Below, piece after piece: positions 42,328 to 51,108 of a stretch of DNA of 64,000 bases. The notes under the pieces were generated by a model. It was given only the letters and a program-made list of their open reading frames with translations, made no database searches and had not been told where the DNA came from. Source of the DNA: Flavobacteriales bacterium UBA2306. Lineage in GTDB: Bacteria > Bacteroidota > Bacteroidia > Flavobacteriales > Weeksellaceae. The first letter of the stretch is position 1. The number at the start of each line of letters is the position of its first letter. The position numbers were made by a program, and so were the translations under genes. The DNA is taken from the NCBI GenBank assembly GCA_002345565.1, contig DDVS01000002.1, forward strand, positions 355,605 through 419,604. Reading direction: 5' to 3'.

Positions 42328-44400
42328 ATGAAAGATTCAAAACTAGTGTTGTCAACACTTTTTCTATTTATAATAACCATTTTCAATGCGCAGATAAAAA
42401 ATCCGGTTAAGTTCAAATTCGATGTTAATCCTATTGGAAAAGACGAATATGAAGCTGTTTTGACAGGAACGATTGAAGATAAATGGCATATTTATTCACA
42501 AGATTTACCGCTAGATTCCGGAATTCCAACTGAATTTAAAATCATTTCAAAACAAGGAATCCAACTGATCGGAAAAGTTCAGGAGATTGGAAAAAAACAC
42601 GATGAGTTTTCGGAAGCTTTCGGAGCGCAGATTGTTTATTATTCTAATAAAGTGGCTTTCAAGCAGAAATTCAAACCGAAAGATGCTTCCAAACCAGCGA
42701 CAATTACAGCTGAAATAATGTATCAGACTTGTAACGACCGCGTTTGTCTGGCCCCAAATACTCTGGAATTTGAAAAGCAAATTGAAGGAAGTAAAACAGC
42801 AGTCGCACAAGAAGAAAAAGTTGAGAGAACAAAAGATACGGTTTACGAAGTTGCTCCAGCTGGACAAGTTGGAACGGTTTTAAAACCAACAAATATTGAA
42901 ACTCCAGCAGTTGCAAAACAAGACGGTTTGAAAGTTAATTCTCTGGACTTCAAAAATCCGTTGACCAACTGTGGCACTGTTCAGGAAAAACCGAATGATG
43001 ACAATTGGTTGGTTCTTGGATTAGGATTCTTGGGAGGATTAATTGCATTGCTTACGCCTTGCGTATTTCCAATGATTCCGTTGACGGTTTCATTCTTTAC
43101 AAAAGGAAACAAAGACAAAGCAAAAGGTAAAAGAGATGCGTTTATTTACGGATTTTTCATTATGTTGATTTTTGTTTTATTGAGTATTCCGTTTCATATT
43201 ATTGATGGGATTTCGGGTAATATTTTCAATCAGATTTCGACGAATATTTGGCTTAACTTATTTTTCTTCGCGATATTTTTATTCTTTGCATTAAGCTTTT
43301 TCGGGTATTACGAAATCACTTTGCCAAGTTCAATCGCCAACAAATCTTCCAAAGCTGAAGAAGCTGGCGGATTGATTGGGATTTTCTTTATGGCTTTGAC
43401 TTTGGTCATCGTTTCGTTCTCTTGTACAGGTCCTATTTTGGGAAGTTTATTAGGTGGAGTTGTGGCTGGAGCGACTAATGTTCCAACATTATTGACATTT
43501 GCCTTAGCTGGTTTTGGCTTGGCTTGGGCATTGGTTTTTGGGTTGTTGGCATTGTTTCCGCAAGCTTTACAAAGTTTGCCAAAATCTGGTGGTTGGATGA
43601 ACACGGTAAAAGTTGTTCTTGGATTTATCGAGTTGGCTTTGGCTTTAAAATTCCTTTCAAAAGCAGATTTGGTTTCCAAAACATTCTTATTGAAAAGAGA
43701 ATTGTTCATCGTGCTTTGGATTATCATTGCAATTGGATTGGTGGTTTATTTATTCGGGAAAATCAGATTTCCACACGATGATAAAAAACCGAAAATTAGT
43801 TTAACAAGAAGAATCTTGGGAGTTTTCGGAATTGTATTTATTGGATATTTGATTCAAGGATTGATTCCTTCAGAAAAACCGAAATTACAAATGCTAAGCG
43901 GGATTTTGCCTCCATTAAATGTTAGTTATTTCCATAAAGAAGAAGACGGAATTCTTGGATTGAAGCCTTATCATAATTATTTCGAAGCGATTGAGGTTGC
44001 GAAGAAAGAAAATAAGCCAGTTCTGATAGATTTTACAGGTTACGGTTGCGAAAATTGCCGAAAAATGGAGGAGTTTGTTTGGAGTCAGGATGATGTTTTA
44101 CCGATTCTTCAGAATGATTTAATCATCGCTTCGGTTTATGTGGATGATAAGGAAGAATTGCCGGAAAGCGAACAAATCAAAATCGATATGGGCGAAGGAC
44201 AAATGAAGAAAGTAAAAACTATCGGCGACAAATGGAGTTTGTTTCAACAAGTGAACTTTAACAACAATTCTCAACCTCATTATGTATTGGTGACGCCGGA
44301 CCAAAAAGTTATTAATTCGCCAGTTTCAGGATATATGTCAAAAGAGGATTTCAAAAAGTTCCTGAAATGTGGAATTGATTATTTTAAGAATAGCAATTGA
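42328..44400 (+). CDS. Thiol:disulfide interchange protein, DsbD-like
   Basis: A 690-aa protein that moves reducing power across the inner membrane. It has a signal peptide (to about FNAQ), an N-terminal DsbD-alpha-like domain (about 25-140, with a Cys pair in MYQTCNDRVC), eight or so CcdA-like helices (about 230-500, with Cys in LLTPCVFPMIPLTVSFF and VSFSCTGPILGS) and a thioredoxin-like end with CENC near residue 573. I place the start at ATG 42328; the longer frame would begin inside hairpin element B. Confidence 0.92.
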   Translation: MKDSKLVLSTLFLFIITIFNAQIKNPVKFKFDVNPIGKDEYEAVLTGTIEDKWHIYSQDLPLDSGIPTEFKIISKQGIQLIGKVQEIGKKHDEFSEAFGAQIVYYSNKVAFKQKFKPKDASKPATITAEIMYQTCNDRVCLAPNTLEFEKQIEGSKTAVAQEEKVERTKDTVYEVAPAGQVGTVLKPTNIETPAVAKQDGLKVNSLDFKNPLTNCGTVQEKPNDDNWLVLGLGFLGGLIALLTPCVFPMIPLTVSFFTKGNKDKAKGKRDAFIYGFFIMLIFVLLSIPFHIIDGISGNIFNQISTNIWLNLFFFAIFLFFALSFFGYYEITLPSSIANKSSKAEEAGGLIGIFFMALTLVIVSFSCTGPILGSLLGGVVAGATNVPTLLTFALAGFGLAWALVFGLLALFPQALQSLPKSGGWMNTVKVVLGFIELALALKFLSKADLVSKTFLLKRELFIVLWIIIAIGLVVYLFGKIRFPHDDKKPKISLTRRILGVFGIVFIGYLIQGLIPSEKPKLQMLSGILPPLNVSYFHKEEDGILGLKPYHNYFEAIEVAKKENKPVLIDFTGYGCENCRKMEEFVWSQDDVLPILQNDLIIASVYVDDKEELPESEQIKIDMGEGQMKKVKTIGDKWSLFQQVNFNNNSQPHYVLVTPDQKVINSPVSGYMSKEDFKKFLKCGIDYFKNSN

Positions 44401-44451
44401 TTTTAAAACATATTTTGTCAAAGTTAAATCTTTGATAAAGTTTCAACAATT

Positions 44452-44482
44452 TTAAGAGTTTCTTTTCAGAAGCTCTTTTTTT
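44452..44482 (+). terminator. Intrinsic terminator after the dsbD-like gene
   Basis: AAGAGTTTCT and AGAAGCTCTT arms, followed by a T-run. Confidence 0.7.
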
Positions 44483-44508
44483 ATTTATTTTAGAGGAAAA
44501 TTAAACCA

Positions 44509-45006
44509 ATGAAAAATCTATTGCCGATTGCTATTTTGCTTTCCGTCTTCTCTTGTAAAAAAACTGAAGAAACTAATTCTCCAAAAGTTGACAGCACAAA
44601 AATCATCGATTCAATCAATATTGCGAGAACTAAAATTAACGATAGTATTTTGGCGAGTCGAGCTTTCAAAGATTTGTCGGGAACACACAGCCTAACTCAC
44701 GATATGATTTCTGGAAATGGGAAAATTAGCTTTACAAAAATCGGTCAGGACGAATATAAAGTCTCTGGCGAAAATAAAGCAGGAAGTAATTTTGTGAAAA
44801 TCGAAGGAACTGCTAGAATGACTTCTCCCAAAAATCTTAAATTTGATGGAATCATTACGCAGAGTATTTCCGATTACGATAATGGAAAATTGGATGTAAG
44901 AAAAGGTAAAAGAAATTTCTCTACAAAAGATAATGCAAAAACCTTCCGCCTTTATGAATCTGTCAATAACGCAGGTTTTGCAGATAAAATAATTATCAAA
45001 ATGTAA
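44509..45006 (+). CDS. Lipoprotein of unknown function
   Basis: A 165-aa protein with a lipobox (LLSVFSC near residue 16), a charged linker rich in Lys, Asp and Ile, and a beta-rich C-terminal domain (GTHSLTHDMISGNGKISFT, then FKIEGTARM-like strands). I do not recognise a named family. It is followed after 3 bp by the alpha/beta hydrolase gene, so the two are probably co-expressed. Confidence 0.75.
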   Translation: MKNLLPIAILLSVFSCKKTEETNSPKVDSTKIIDSINIARTKINDSILASRAFKDLSGTHSLTHDMISGNGKISFTKIGQDEYKVSGENKAGSNFVKIEGTARMTSPKNLKFDGIITQSISDYDNGKLDVRKGKRNFSTKDNAKTFRLYESVNNAGFADKIIIKM

Positions 45007-45009
45007 ATT

Positions 45010-45792
45010 ATGCTTAATTATAAAGTACAGGGAAACAGCTCAGAAAATCTTGTTTTGTTACACGGCTTTATGGAAAATCTGTCGATTTGGGATGATATGA
45101 TTCCGTTTCTGTCAGAGAAGTTCAAGCTGATAAAAATTGATTTGCCAGGTTTTGGAAAGTCAGAAGTTGTGGCTGAAATACAAACTTCTGAAATAATGGC
45201 TGAAGAAGTCAAAAAAGTTACGGATGAATTGGGCTTGACAGAATTTCACTTGTTGGGACACTCTATGGGAGGTTATATTTCTTTGGCGTTTGCGGAAAAA
45301 TATCCTGAGCTTTTGAAATCATTTACTTTGTTTTTCTCCACTTATTTTGCTGATGACGAAGTGAAGAAAGAAACCAGAAGAAAAGGACTGAGAATCATCA
45401 AAGAAAATCTCAGAGCATTTGTCAACGCGGGCGTTCCCAATCTTTTCAACCCAAATGAACACGATATTTTAGAATCGAAAATCAAACTTGCAAAGGAAAC
45501 CGCTTACACATCTTCCGTTGAAGGTGTTTTAGCGTCGCAAAAAGGAATGATAGAACGTATTGATAGAAAATCGGTTTTAGAAAACTTTGAAGGAAAAATA
45601 CTTGTTTTATCAGGTAAACACGATTCCGCTGTCAATTCCGAAAAAACCATTAAAAATCTTCCCGACAAAACCAATATCAAGTCTTATGTTCTAGATTGCG
45701 GTCACAACGGACATTGGGAAAAACCCGAGATTTGTGCCTCGATTATTAATACAGAATTACTGCATCATTTACCTAAAAAACTTGTTTTTTAA
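45010..45792 (+). CDS. Alpha/beta hydrolase
   Basis: A 260-aa hydrolase. Oxyanion region LLHGFMENLSIWDD near residue 18, nucleophile elbow GHSMGG near 84, acid in LSGKHDSAV near 200, and catalytic His in CGHNGHWEKPE near 230. The substrate is unknown. It lies between a lipoprotein gene (3 bp upstream) and DUF1304 (1 bp downstream), suggesting a three-gene transcript. Confidence 0.88.
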   Translation: MLNYKVQGNSSENLVLLHGFMENLSIWDDMIPFLSEKFKLIKIDLPGFGKSEVVAEIQTSEIMAEEVKKVTDELGLTEFHLLGHSMGGYISLAFAEKYPELLKSFTLFFSTYFADDEVKKETRRKGLRIIKENLRAFVNAGVPNLFNPNEHDILESKIKLAKETAYTSSVEGVLASQKGMIERIDRKSVLENFEGKILVLSGKHDSAVNSEKTIKNLPDKTNIKSYVLDCGHNGHWEKPEICASIINTELLHHLPKKLVF

Positions 45793-45793
45793 A

Positions 45794-46156
45794 ATGGAAA
45801 TTATCTCAAAAATCCTAATTGCAATCGTCGCTCTGGAGCATCTTTACATCCTTTATATGGAAATGTTCGCTTGGGATACGCTTGGAAAAAAAACGTTTAA
45901 AACAATTCCGTCAGAACTTTTCAAACCCACCAAAAGTTTGGCTGCTAATCAAGGACTTTACAATGGATTTTTATCAGCCGGACTGATTTGGAGTTTGTTT
46001 ATTTGTGACGAGAATTGGTCAAGAAATATTGCCGTATTTTTCCTTGGATGTGTTATTGTTGCGGGCATTTACGGCGCACTTACTGCTGCTAAAAAAATCT
46101 TTTTTGTTCAAGCGTTACCAGCCATTATTGCGCTGATTTTCGTTTTGTTGAGATAA
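45794..46156 (+). CDS. DUF1304 membrane protein
   Basis: A 120-aa protein with four hydrophobic helices. Family features: ALEHLYILYMEMFAW near residue 13 and AANQGLYNGFLSAGL near 50. I start it at the ATG at 45794, 1 bp after the hydrolase stop; a longer in-frame extension overlaps the hydrolase and is unlikely. Function unknown. Confidence 0.87.
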   Translation: MEIISKILIAIVALEHLYILYMEMFAWDTLGKKTFKTIPSELFKPTKSLAANQGLYNGFLSAGLIWSLFICDENWSRNIAVFFLGCVIVAGIYGALTAAKKIFFVQALPAIIALIFVLLR

Positions 46157-46161
46157 ATTTT

Positions 46162-46283
46162 TAGGAGCTATTTCCCGCTATCCGCTATATCTTTTTTGTC
46201 ATTGCGAACGAGGTGAAGCAATCTGTTAAGCTTTTTGTCAATCGCAATAACAAAAAAGGATGCCGCTATTATCGGGACTAGTG
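46162..46283. repeat. Mosaic repeat: GTCATTGCGA element nested inside a CCCGCTATCCGC element
   Basis: The outer arms read CCCGCTATCCGCTATATC with a T-run and AAAAAAGGATGCCGCTA ending in TATCGGG. The inner part (46198-46251) has GTCATTGCGA and TCGCAATAAC arms and the string GAGGTGAAGCAATCT, typical of a widespread REP type. It lies between the convergent DUF1304 and nrnA-like genes. The rest of 46157-46370 is plain AT-rich spacer. Confidence 0.75.
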
Positions 46284-46370
46284 ATTTTGTCTGTCAATCA
46301 ACATTCAGTATGTGAATTGAATTTGTAGCAATCAAATCTTGATTCTTTTACCTTTTGTATTGGTTTCTTG

Positions 46371-47375
46371 TTAAAAATCTTCCACTTCAATCTTCTCTTT
46401 AAAATCCTCAATAGTTTCCTCTATCGATTTGAAATACTTTCCGCCAGAAGCATTGATATGTCCGCCTCCGTTGAAGTATTTTCTTGCAAACTGATTCGTA
46501 TCCACAGAATCTTTGGAACGGAAAGAAATTTTGATGAAATCCTCGTAAAGGTCTTCCATAAAGAAAACTGCCATTTTGGTTCCAAGAACGCTGAGTCCAT
46601 AATTTACGAAACCTTCCGTATCACCTTTGTCAAAACCATATTCTTTTAGTTCAGACCGTTTCAGCCAGAGAATGGCAACTTTTCCTTCTTTCGTCAACTC
46701 AATTCTGCTAAGAACTAATGAAAGCAAATGTAATCGTGAAATTGTGTTTGTATCCCAAGTGTTTGACGTGATTATTGCTGGGTCAGCGCCTTTTTCAATC
46801 AAATCAGCAACAATTCTATGGGTTGTTGCACTTGTAGAACGGAATCGGAATCCGCCTGTATCTGTCATTATTCCTGTATAAAGACATTGTGCAACATTTA
46901 GATTCACAAGATTTTCATCATTATTGGCCTGGATAAAATGATAAACCATTTGGCAAGTCGCAGGAACTGTCGTGTCAGAATAGACATAATCAAATTGTTC
47001 CGGCATCTGATGATGGTCAATCAAAACTTTTTTGGCTTTAGACTTCGTAACCCAATCGCCAAGAATCCCGATTCTGGTTGGGGAATTAAAATCTAAACAA
47101 AAAATAACATCCGCATTGTAAATAGCTTCGCCGGTCATTTTTCTTTTATATTCTCCAATGATTATTTGCTTGGCTTCCGGCATCCATTTTAGGAATTTTG
47201 GAAAATCATTTGGTGTGATAACTTTGGCGTTAATGCCTTTGGTTTTCAAATAATGTTTGAGACCAAGAGAAGAACCAATGGCGTCGCCGTCTGGATTGTG
47301 ATGCGTTACAATAACGATATTGTTTTCCGGAACGAGAAGGCTGTTGATTTCTGAAATTTCTTTGGCTGTGAACAT
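46371..47375 (-). CDS. DHH/DHHA1 phosphoesterase, NrnA-like
   Basis: A 334-aa protein of the bifunctional oligoribonuclease/PAP phosphatase group. Motifs: THHNPDGDAIGSSLGLK (about 26), FCLDFNS (about 90), the DHH in IDHHQMP (about 121) and the DHHA1 tail with FNGGGHINASGG (about 300). It would degrade short RNA or cyclic-dinucleotide products (pApA-like). All metal ligands are visible. The start codon is ATG at 47373-47375. Confidence 0.9.
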   Translation of the reverse strand: MFTAKEISEINSLLVPENNIVIVTHHNPDGDAIGSSLGLKHYLKTKGINAKVITPNDFPKFLKWMPEAKQIIIGEYKRKMTGEAIYNADVIFCLDFNSPTRIGILGDWVTKSKAKKVLIDHHQMPEQFDYVYSDTTVPATCQMVYHFIQANNDENLVNLNVAQCLYTGIMTDTGGFRFRSTSATTHRIVADLIEKGADPAIITSNTWDTNTISRLHLLSLVLSRIELTKEGKVAILWLKRSELKEYGFDKGDTEGFVNYGLSVLGTKMAVFFMEDLYEDFIKISFRSKDSVDTNQFARKYFNGGGHINASGGKYFKSIEETIEDFKEKIEVEDF

Positions 47376-47464
47376 AATTGATGATAATTAAGTCTCAAAG
47401 GTAAAACTTTAAAATAAAAAAATTGGCTCAAAGTTGAACCGATTTTTTTACTATGGATGCATCA

Positions 47465-48151
47465 TTATTTTTTGATAATCTTCTGAACAGATTCTCCGTT
47501 AATTTTCAAATAATAAATTCCTGGAGTGAGATTTCTGACATTGATTTCGATTTTGTCCGAACTGTTGCCCGAAATTGATTTTACTAAATTTCCGGAGCTG
47601 TCCACGATTTCCATATTGGAGTTAGGCTTCAGATTTTCGATTTTCAAGAAATCAGAAACTGGATTTGGAAAAACGTTAGACTTTTTTAACGAATTATTTT
47701 TTACGGAAAGGATTGCAGATTTAAAATAAATTGACTGAAAAATAGCATTACTAATTATCAATGTCTTTTCATTTCCATTATTTTCTATGTTGTAAAAATA
47801 GTTACCATTAATTGCGAAAAAAGAACAGAGCACCCCAAAAAACTGGTTAACTTGGCCATTATCGCTCAAATAGTCTGCTAAAGTACAAGTCTTATTGCTT
47901 ACTGTAAAGCTATTTTGTCCGTTAAAACTTACATCCGCCGAAAGCATATTAAAAAAGGATAAATTAAGACGATTCGGACTTGTTTCAAACTTTGTAACCT
48001 GCTGATAAGGCATAGACGGAGGTAATTGTTCTGTTGGGGACAATTCTCCCACAAACTTGGTAATTTTCCAGTCTGTATTTAGTAAATCAGGATTTTGGGA
48101 AAATCCAAATAGCCATAAAAAGCTGAATAATAATATGTAAAATTTTTTCAT
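47465..48151 (-). CDS. Secreted T9SS cargo protein C
   Basis: A 228-aa protein with a signal peptide (KKFYILLFSFLWLFGFSQ), a beta domain beginning LLNTDWKITKFVGE (reminiscent of HslJ/META-like domains) and a C-terminal T9SS type A sorting domain (VFPNPVSDFLKIEN, MEIVDSSGNLVKSI, LTPGIYYLKI, ending VQKIIKK). It is divergent from era. Its sorting domain is the longer classic type, unlike the two cargo proteins at 18-20 kb. Confidence 0.87.
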   Translation of the reverse strand: MKKFYILLFSFLWLFGFSQNPDLLNTDWKITKFVGELSPTEQLPPSMPYQQVTKFETSPNRLNLSFFNMLSADVSFNGQNSFTVSNKTCTLADYLSDNGQVNQFFGVLCSFFAINGNYFYNIENNGNEKTLIISNAIFQSIYFKSAILSVKNNSLKKSNVFPNPVSDFLKIENLKPNSNMEIVDSSGNLVKSISGNSSDKIEINVRNLTPGIYYLKINGESVQKIIKK

Positions 48152-48224
48152 AAGCGCAAGTTTTTTTTTGTTTATAAAGTTAAAATATTTTGTAAAACAT
48201 TGATATATTTAATGCTATAAGTTT

Positions 48225-48256
48225 TGAACTCTGCGCTCAAAATTTCCTTACCTTTG
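48225..48256 (+). promoter_or_regulatory. Promoter for era (TTG-N21-TACCTTTG)
   Basis: TTG at 48225-48227 and TACCTTTG at 48249-48256 with a 21-base spacer, an excellent fit to the Bacteroidota consensus. It supports the era start at 48284 rather than 48224. Confidence 0.7.
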
Positions 48257-48283
48257 CCGTTCATTTCAATTTCATTCAAAATA

Positions 48284-49159
48284 ATGCACAAAGCAGGATT
48301 CGTAAATATCGTAGGAAAACCAAATGCCGGAAAATCTACACTTCTCAATCAATTGATGGGCGAGAAGCTGGCAATTGTTACGCAAAAAGCTCAGACCACA
48401 AGACATAGAATTTTTGGAATTTATAATGAAGAAGACCTTCAAATTGTGTTTTCTGATACACCCGGAGTTCTGGATCCAAAGTATGGTTTGCAGGAAAAAA
48501 TGATGGATTTTGTGAAGGATTCTTTGCAAGATGCCGATGTATTTTTGTTCATCGTAGATGTAACGGATAAAAGTGAACAATCAGAATTTTTGATTGAAAA
48601 ACTGAATAAAATTCCTGTTCCGGTATTGCTCTTACTCAATAAAATCGATCAAACCAATCAACAGGATCTTGAAAAAATAGCAACTGACTGGCACGAGAGA
48701 ATCCCAAAGGCAGAGATTCTTCCTATTTCGGCTCTCAATAATTTTAATCTGGACGTTATTCTTCCAAAATTGAAAGAAATGTTACCAGAAAATCCGGCGT
48801 ATTATGACAAAGATATGTACACAGATAAGCCAGAACGTTTCTTTGTAAATGAAGCCATCAGAGAAAAAATTCTATTGAATTATGAGAAAGAAATTCCTTA
48901 TTCTGTAGAAGTGGTAACGGAGATGTTCAAGGAAAAAGAAGGTATTATTTTCATCGATTCCATTATATATGTAGAGCGTGAAACCCAGAAAGGAATTATT
49001 ATTGGTCACAAAGGCGAAGCTATCAAAAAAGTTGGTACAGAAGCCAGAATAGATTTAGAAAAATTCTTTAACAAAAAACTTCATCTCAATCTTTTTGTGA
49101 AAGTCAAAAAAGATTGGCGGAAAAATGACAGAGACCTCAAAAATTTTGGTTACCGATAA
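48284..49159 (+). CDS. era: GTPase Era
   Basis: A 291-aa GTPase needed for small ribosomal subunit maturation. G motifs: GKPNAGKS (G1), DTPG (G3), NKID (G4) and SAL (G5). The C-terminal KH domain has GIIIGHKGEAIKKVG, which binds the 3' end of 16S rRNA. I start it at ATG 48284 because the 20 upstream codons cover the promoter. A terminator follows. Confidence 0.96.
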   Translation: MHKAGFVNIVGKPNAGKSTLLNQLMGEKLAIVTQKAQTTRHRIFGIYNEEDLQIVFSDTPGVLDPKYGLQEKMMDFVKDSLQDADVFLFIVDVTDKSEQSEFLIEKLNKIPVPVLLLLNKIDQTNQQDLEKIATDWHERIPKAEILPISALNNFNLDVILPKLKEMLPENPAYYDKDMYTDKPERFFVNEAIREKILLNYEKEIPYSVEVVTEMFKEKEGIIFIDSIIYVERETQKGIIIGHKGEAIKKVGTEARIDLEKFFNKKLHLNLFVKVKKDWRKNDRDLKNFGYR

Positions 49160-49165
49160 AATGTC

Positions 49166-49195
49166 AAAAATCCTTTATTATAAAGGATTTTTTTA
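49166..49195. terminator. Bidirectional intrinsic terminator after era
   Basis: AAAAATCCTTTA and TAAAGGATTTTT arms with a short TTA loop. Confidence 0.85.
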
Positions 49196-49207
49196 TTTAA
49201 TAATGAT

Positions 49208-49390
49208 TTAAAACCATTGTGCTACATAATCTTTGATGATAATCCAGAAGTTTTTTCCAAGAAAATAGATTAATGTAGAGGTTATAATTCCTTTGACCGT
49301 AAAAAAAATAATACCACCAATTCCAAAACGCTTAACCCAAAGTTTCCATTTAGGGATTTTAGTTTCTTCGGTTAGGTTTTCATTTTCCAT
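49208..49390 (-). CDS. Small single-helix membrane protein
   Basis: A 60-aa protein: acidic N-terminus (MENENLTEETKIPKWKLW), basic WVKRFG turn, then a long hydrophobic stretch. The charge pattern and the -7-like box TAATTTTG at 49408-49415 favour a real gene. No function can be given. Confidence 0.6.
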   Translation of the reverse strand: MENENLTEETKIPKWKLWVKRFGIGGIIFFTVKGIITSTLIYFLGKNFWIIIKDYVAQWF

Positions 49391-49457
49391 TACTTTTTTA
49401 TTTTTTTCAAAATTACGAAAATAATTGCAGTTTAGATTTATTCAAAATAATAATTTT

Positions 49458-49473
49458 ACTAACGTTTGTTAGT
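49458..49473. promoter_or_regulatory. Palindromic operator-like site upstream of the lysine degradation cluster
   Basis: ACTAACGTTTGTTAGT: perfect six-base arms ACTAAC and GTTAGT around GTTT. Sites of this form are typical of TetR-type repressors. It ends 7 bp before the -33 TTG of the promoter below. No regulator gene is adjacent. Confidence 0.5.
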
Positions 49474-49480
49474 TTTTTCT

Positions 49481-49509
49481 TTGTTGGTCAAAATATATTT
49501 TTATCTTTA
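49481..49509 (+). promoter_or_regulatory. Promoter for the ALDH7 gene (TTG-N18-TATCTTTA)
   Basis: TTG at 49481-49483, then 18 bases, then TATCTTTA (one mismatch to TAnnTTTG), 21 bp upstream of the ATG. Confidence 0.5.
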
Positions 49510-49530
49510 GAAACGAGTAATAAAAATATT

Positions 49531-51081
49531 ATGGCAAAAAAATCAGAGACAATTTCTATATCAAAAAATCTCAAAAAATTAGGAATTTCATCAGAAAACA
49601 ATGGAACATCTACAGGGAATAAATTTTTTTCTACTGGAAAAAAAATAGAGAGTATTTCGCCAGTAGATGGTAAAAAGATAGCCTCAGTTAAAACTTCTAA
49701 TGCCAAAGATTACGAAAAAGTTGTAGCCAAAGCGCAAAATGCGTACAAAGAATTCAGACAAATTCCGGCACCAAAACGAGGCGATTTAGTTCGGCAATTC
49801 GGAAATAAATTGAGAGAATATAAGGATGATTTGGGTAAACTCGTTTCTTATGAAATGGGGAAATCTTTGCAGGAAGGTCTTGGTGAAGTTCAGGAAATGA
49901 TTGATATCTGCGATTTTGCAGTCGGATTATCTCGTCAGCTTCACGGTTACACAATGCATTCCGAAAGGCCGGGACACAGGATGTACGAGCAATATCATCC
50001 GCTGGGGATTGTTGGTGTGATTTCCGCTTTCAATTTTCCGGTTGCAGTCTGGAGCTGGAACGCTGCATTAGCTTGGATTTGTGGAAATGTTGTGATTTGG
50101 AAACCATCAGAAAAAACTCCGCTTTGTGCGATTGCTTGCCAAAATATTTTTGCAGAAGTTGCCAGAGAAAATGATTTGCCGGAAGGAATTTCGAACTTAG
50201 TAATTGCTGACCACGAGATTGGAGATAAATTAGTTAATGATAAAAAAATTGCATTAGTTTCTTTCACAGGTTCTACCAGAGTTGGAAGAATTGTAGGGAA
50301 AAATGTAGCAGAGCGTTTCGGAAAATCAATTCTGGAATTGGGTGGAAATAACGCGATTATCATTACAGAAAATGCCGATCTTAATATGTCAATTATCGGT
50401 GCGGTTTTCGGAGCTGTTGGAACTGCTGGACAAAGATGTACTTCTACAAGAAGATTGATTATCCACGAATCTGTTTATGATGAAGTTAAAAATCGTTTGG
50501 TGAAAGCTTACGGACAACTTAAAATCGGAAATCCTTTGGATGAAACCAATCACGTTGGTCCGTTGATTGACCAATCTGCTGTTAAACAATATCAAGATTC
50601 CATCGAAAAATGTAAATCTGAAGGTGGAAAATTCATCGTTGAAGGTGGCGTTTTGGAAGGCGAAAATTATATTTCCGGTTGTTACGTGAAACCTTGTATC
50701 GCTGAGGTTGAAAATAGTTACGAAATCGTTCAACACGAGACATTTGCACCAATTCTTTATTTGATAAAATATAAAACTCTGGACGAAGCAATCGCTTTAC
50801 AGAATGATGTTCCGCAAGGTTTGAGCTCTGCGATTATGACTCAAAACCTAAGAGAAGCAGAATTATTCTTGTCAAACGGAGGTTCAGATTGTGGAATCGC
50901 AAATGTGAATATCGGAACTTCAGGCGCAGAAATCGGAGGTGCTTTCGGAGGTGAAAAAGAAACAGGAGGCGGAAGAGAATCTGGTTCCGATGTTTGGAAA
51001 TATTATATGAGAAGACAGACTAACACCATCAATTATACCACCAGCTTACCTTTAGCACAGGGAATTAAATTCGATTTATAA
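49531..51081 (+). CDS. Aldehyde dehydrogenase, ALDH7 (alpha-aminoadipate semialdehyde) type
   Basis: A 516-aa NAD-dependent enzyme. Signatures of the ALDH7/antiquitin group: FNFPVAVWSWNAALAW, FTGSTRVGR, LELGGNN (Glu), GTAGQRCTSTRR (catalytic Cys near 299) and IGTSGAEIGGAFGGEKETGG. It should oxidise 2-aminoadipate 6-semialdehyde (or piperideine-6-carboxylate) to 2-aminoadipate. Lysine 6-transaminase, which makes that substrate, is encoded two genes downstream on the same strand. The N-terminal 45 residues are longer than usual but begin at a well-placed ATG. Confidence 0.92.
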   Translation: MAKKSETISISKNLKKLGISSENNGTSTGNKFFSTGKKIESISPVDGKKIASVKTSNAKDYEKVVAKAQNAYKEFRQIPAPKRGDLVRQFGNKLREYKDDLGKLVSYEMGKSLQEGLGEVQEMIDICDFAVGLSRQLHGYTMHSERPGHRMYEQYHPLGIVGVISAFNFPVAVWSWNAALAWICGNVVIWKPSEKTPLCAIACQNIFAEVARENDLPEGISNLVIADHEIGDKLVNDKKIALVSFTGSTRVGRIVGKNVAERFGKSILELGGNNAIIITENADLNMSIIGAVFGAVGTAGQRCTSTRRLIIHESVYDEVKNRLVKAYGQLKIGNPLDETNHVGPLIDQSAVKQYQDSIEKCKSEGGKFIVEGGVLEGENYISGCYVKPCIAEVENSYEIVQHETFAPILYLIKYKTLDEAIALQNDVPQGLSSAIMTQNLREAELFLSNGGSDCGIANVNIGTSGAEIGGAFGGEKETGGGRESGSDVWKYYMRRQTNTINYTTSLPLAQGIKFDL

Positions 51082-51108
51082 TTTTGATTTACACAAATTT
51101 TTACGTAG

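Noticed and set aside
45734..45793. Longer DUF1304 start
   Set aside because: The extra codons overlap the hydrolase gene, and homology begins at the ATG at 45794.
48224..48283. Longer Era start
   Set aside because: These codons cover a good -33/-7 promoter; Era homology begins just after ATG 48284.
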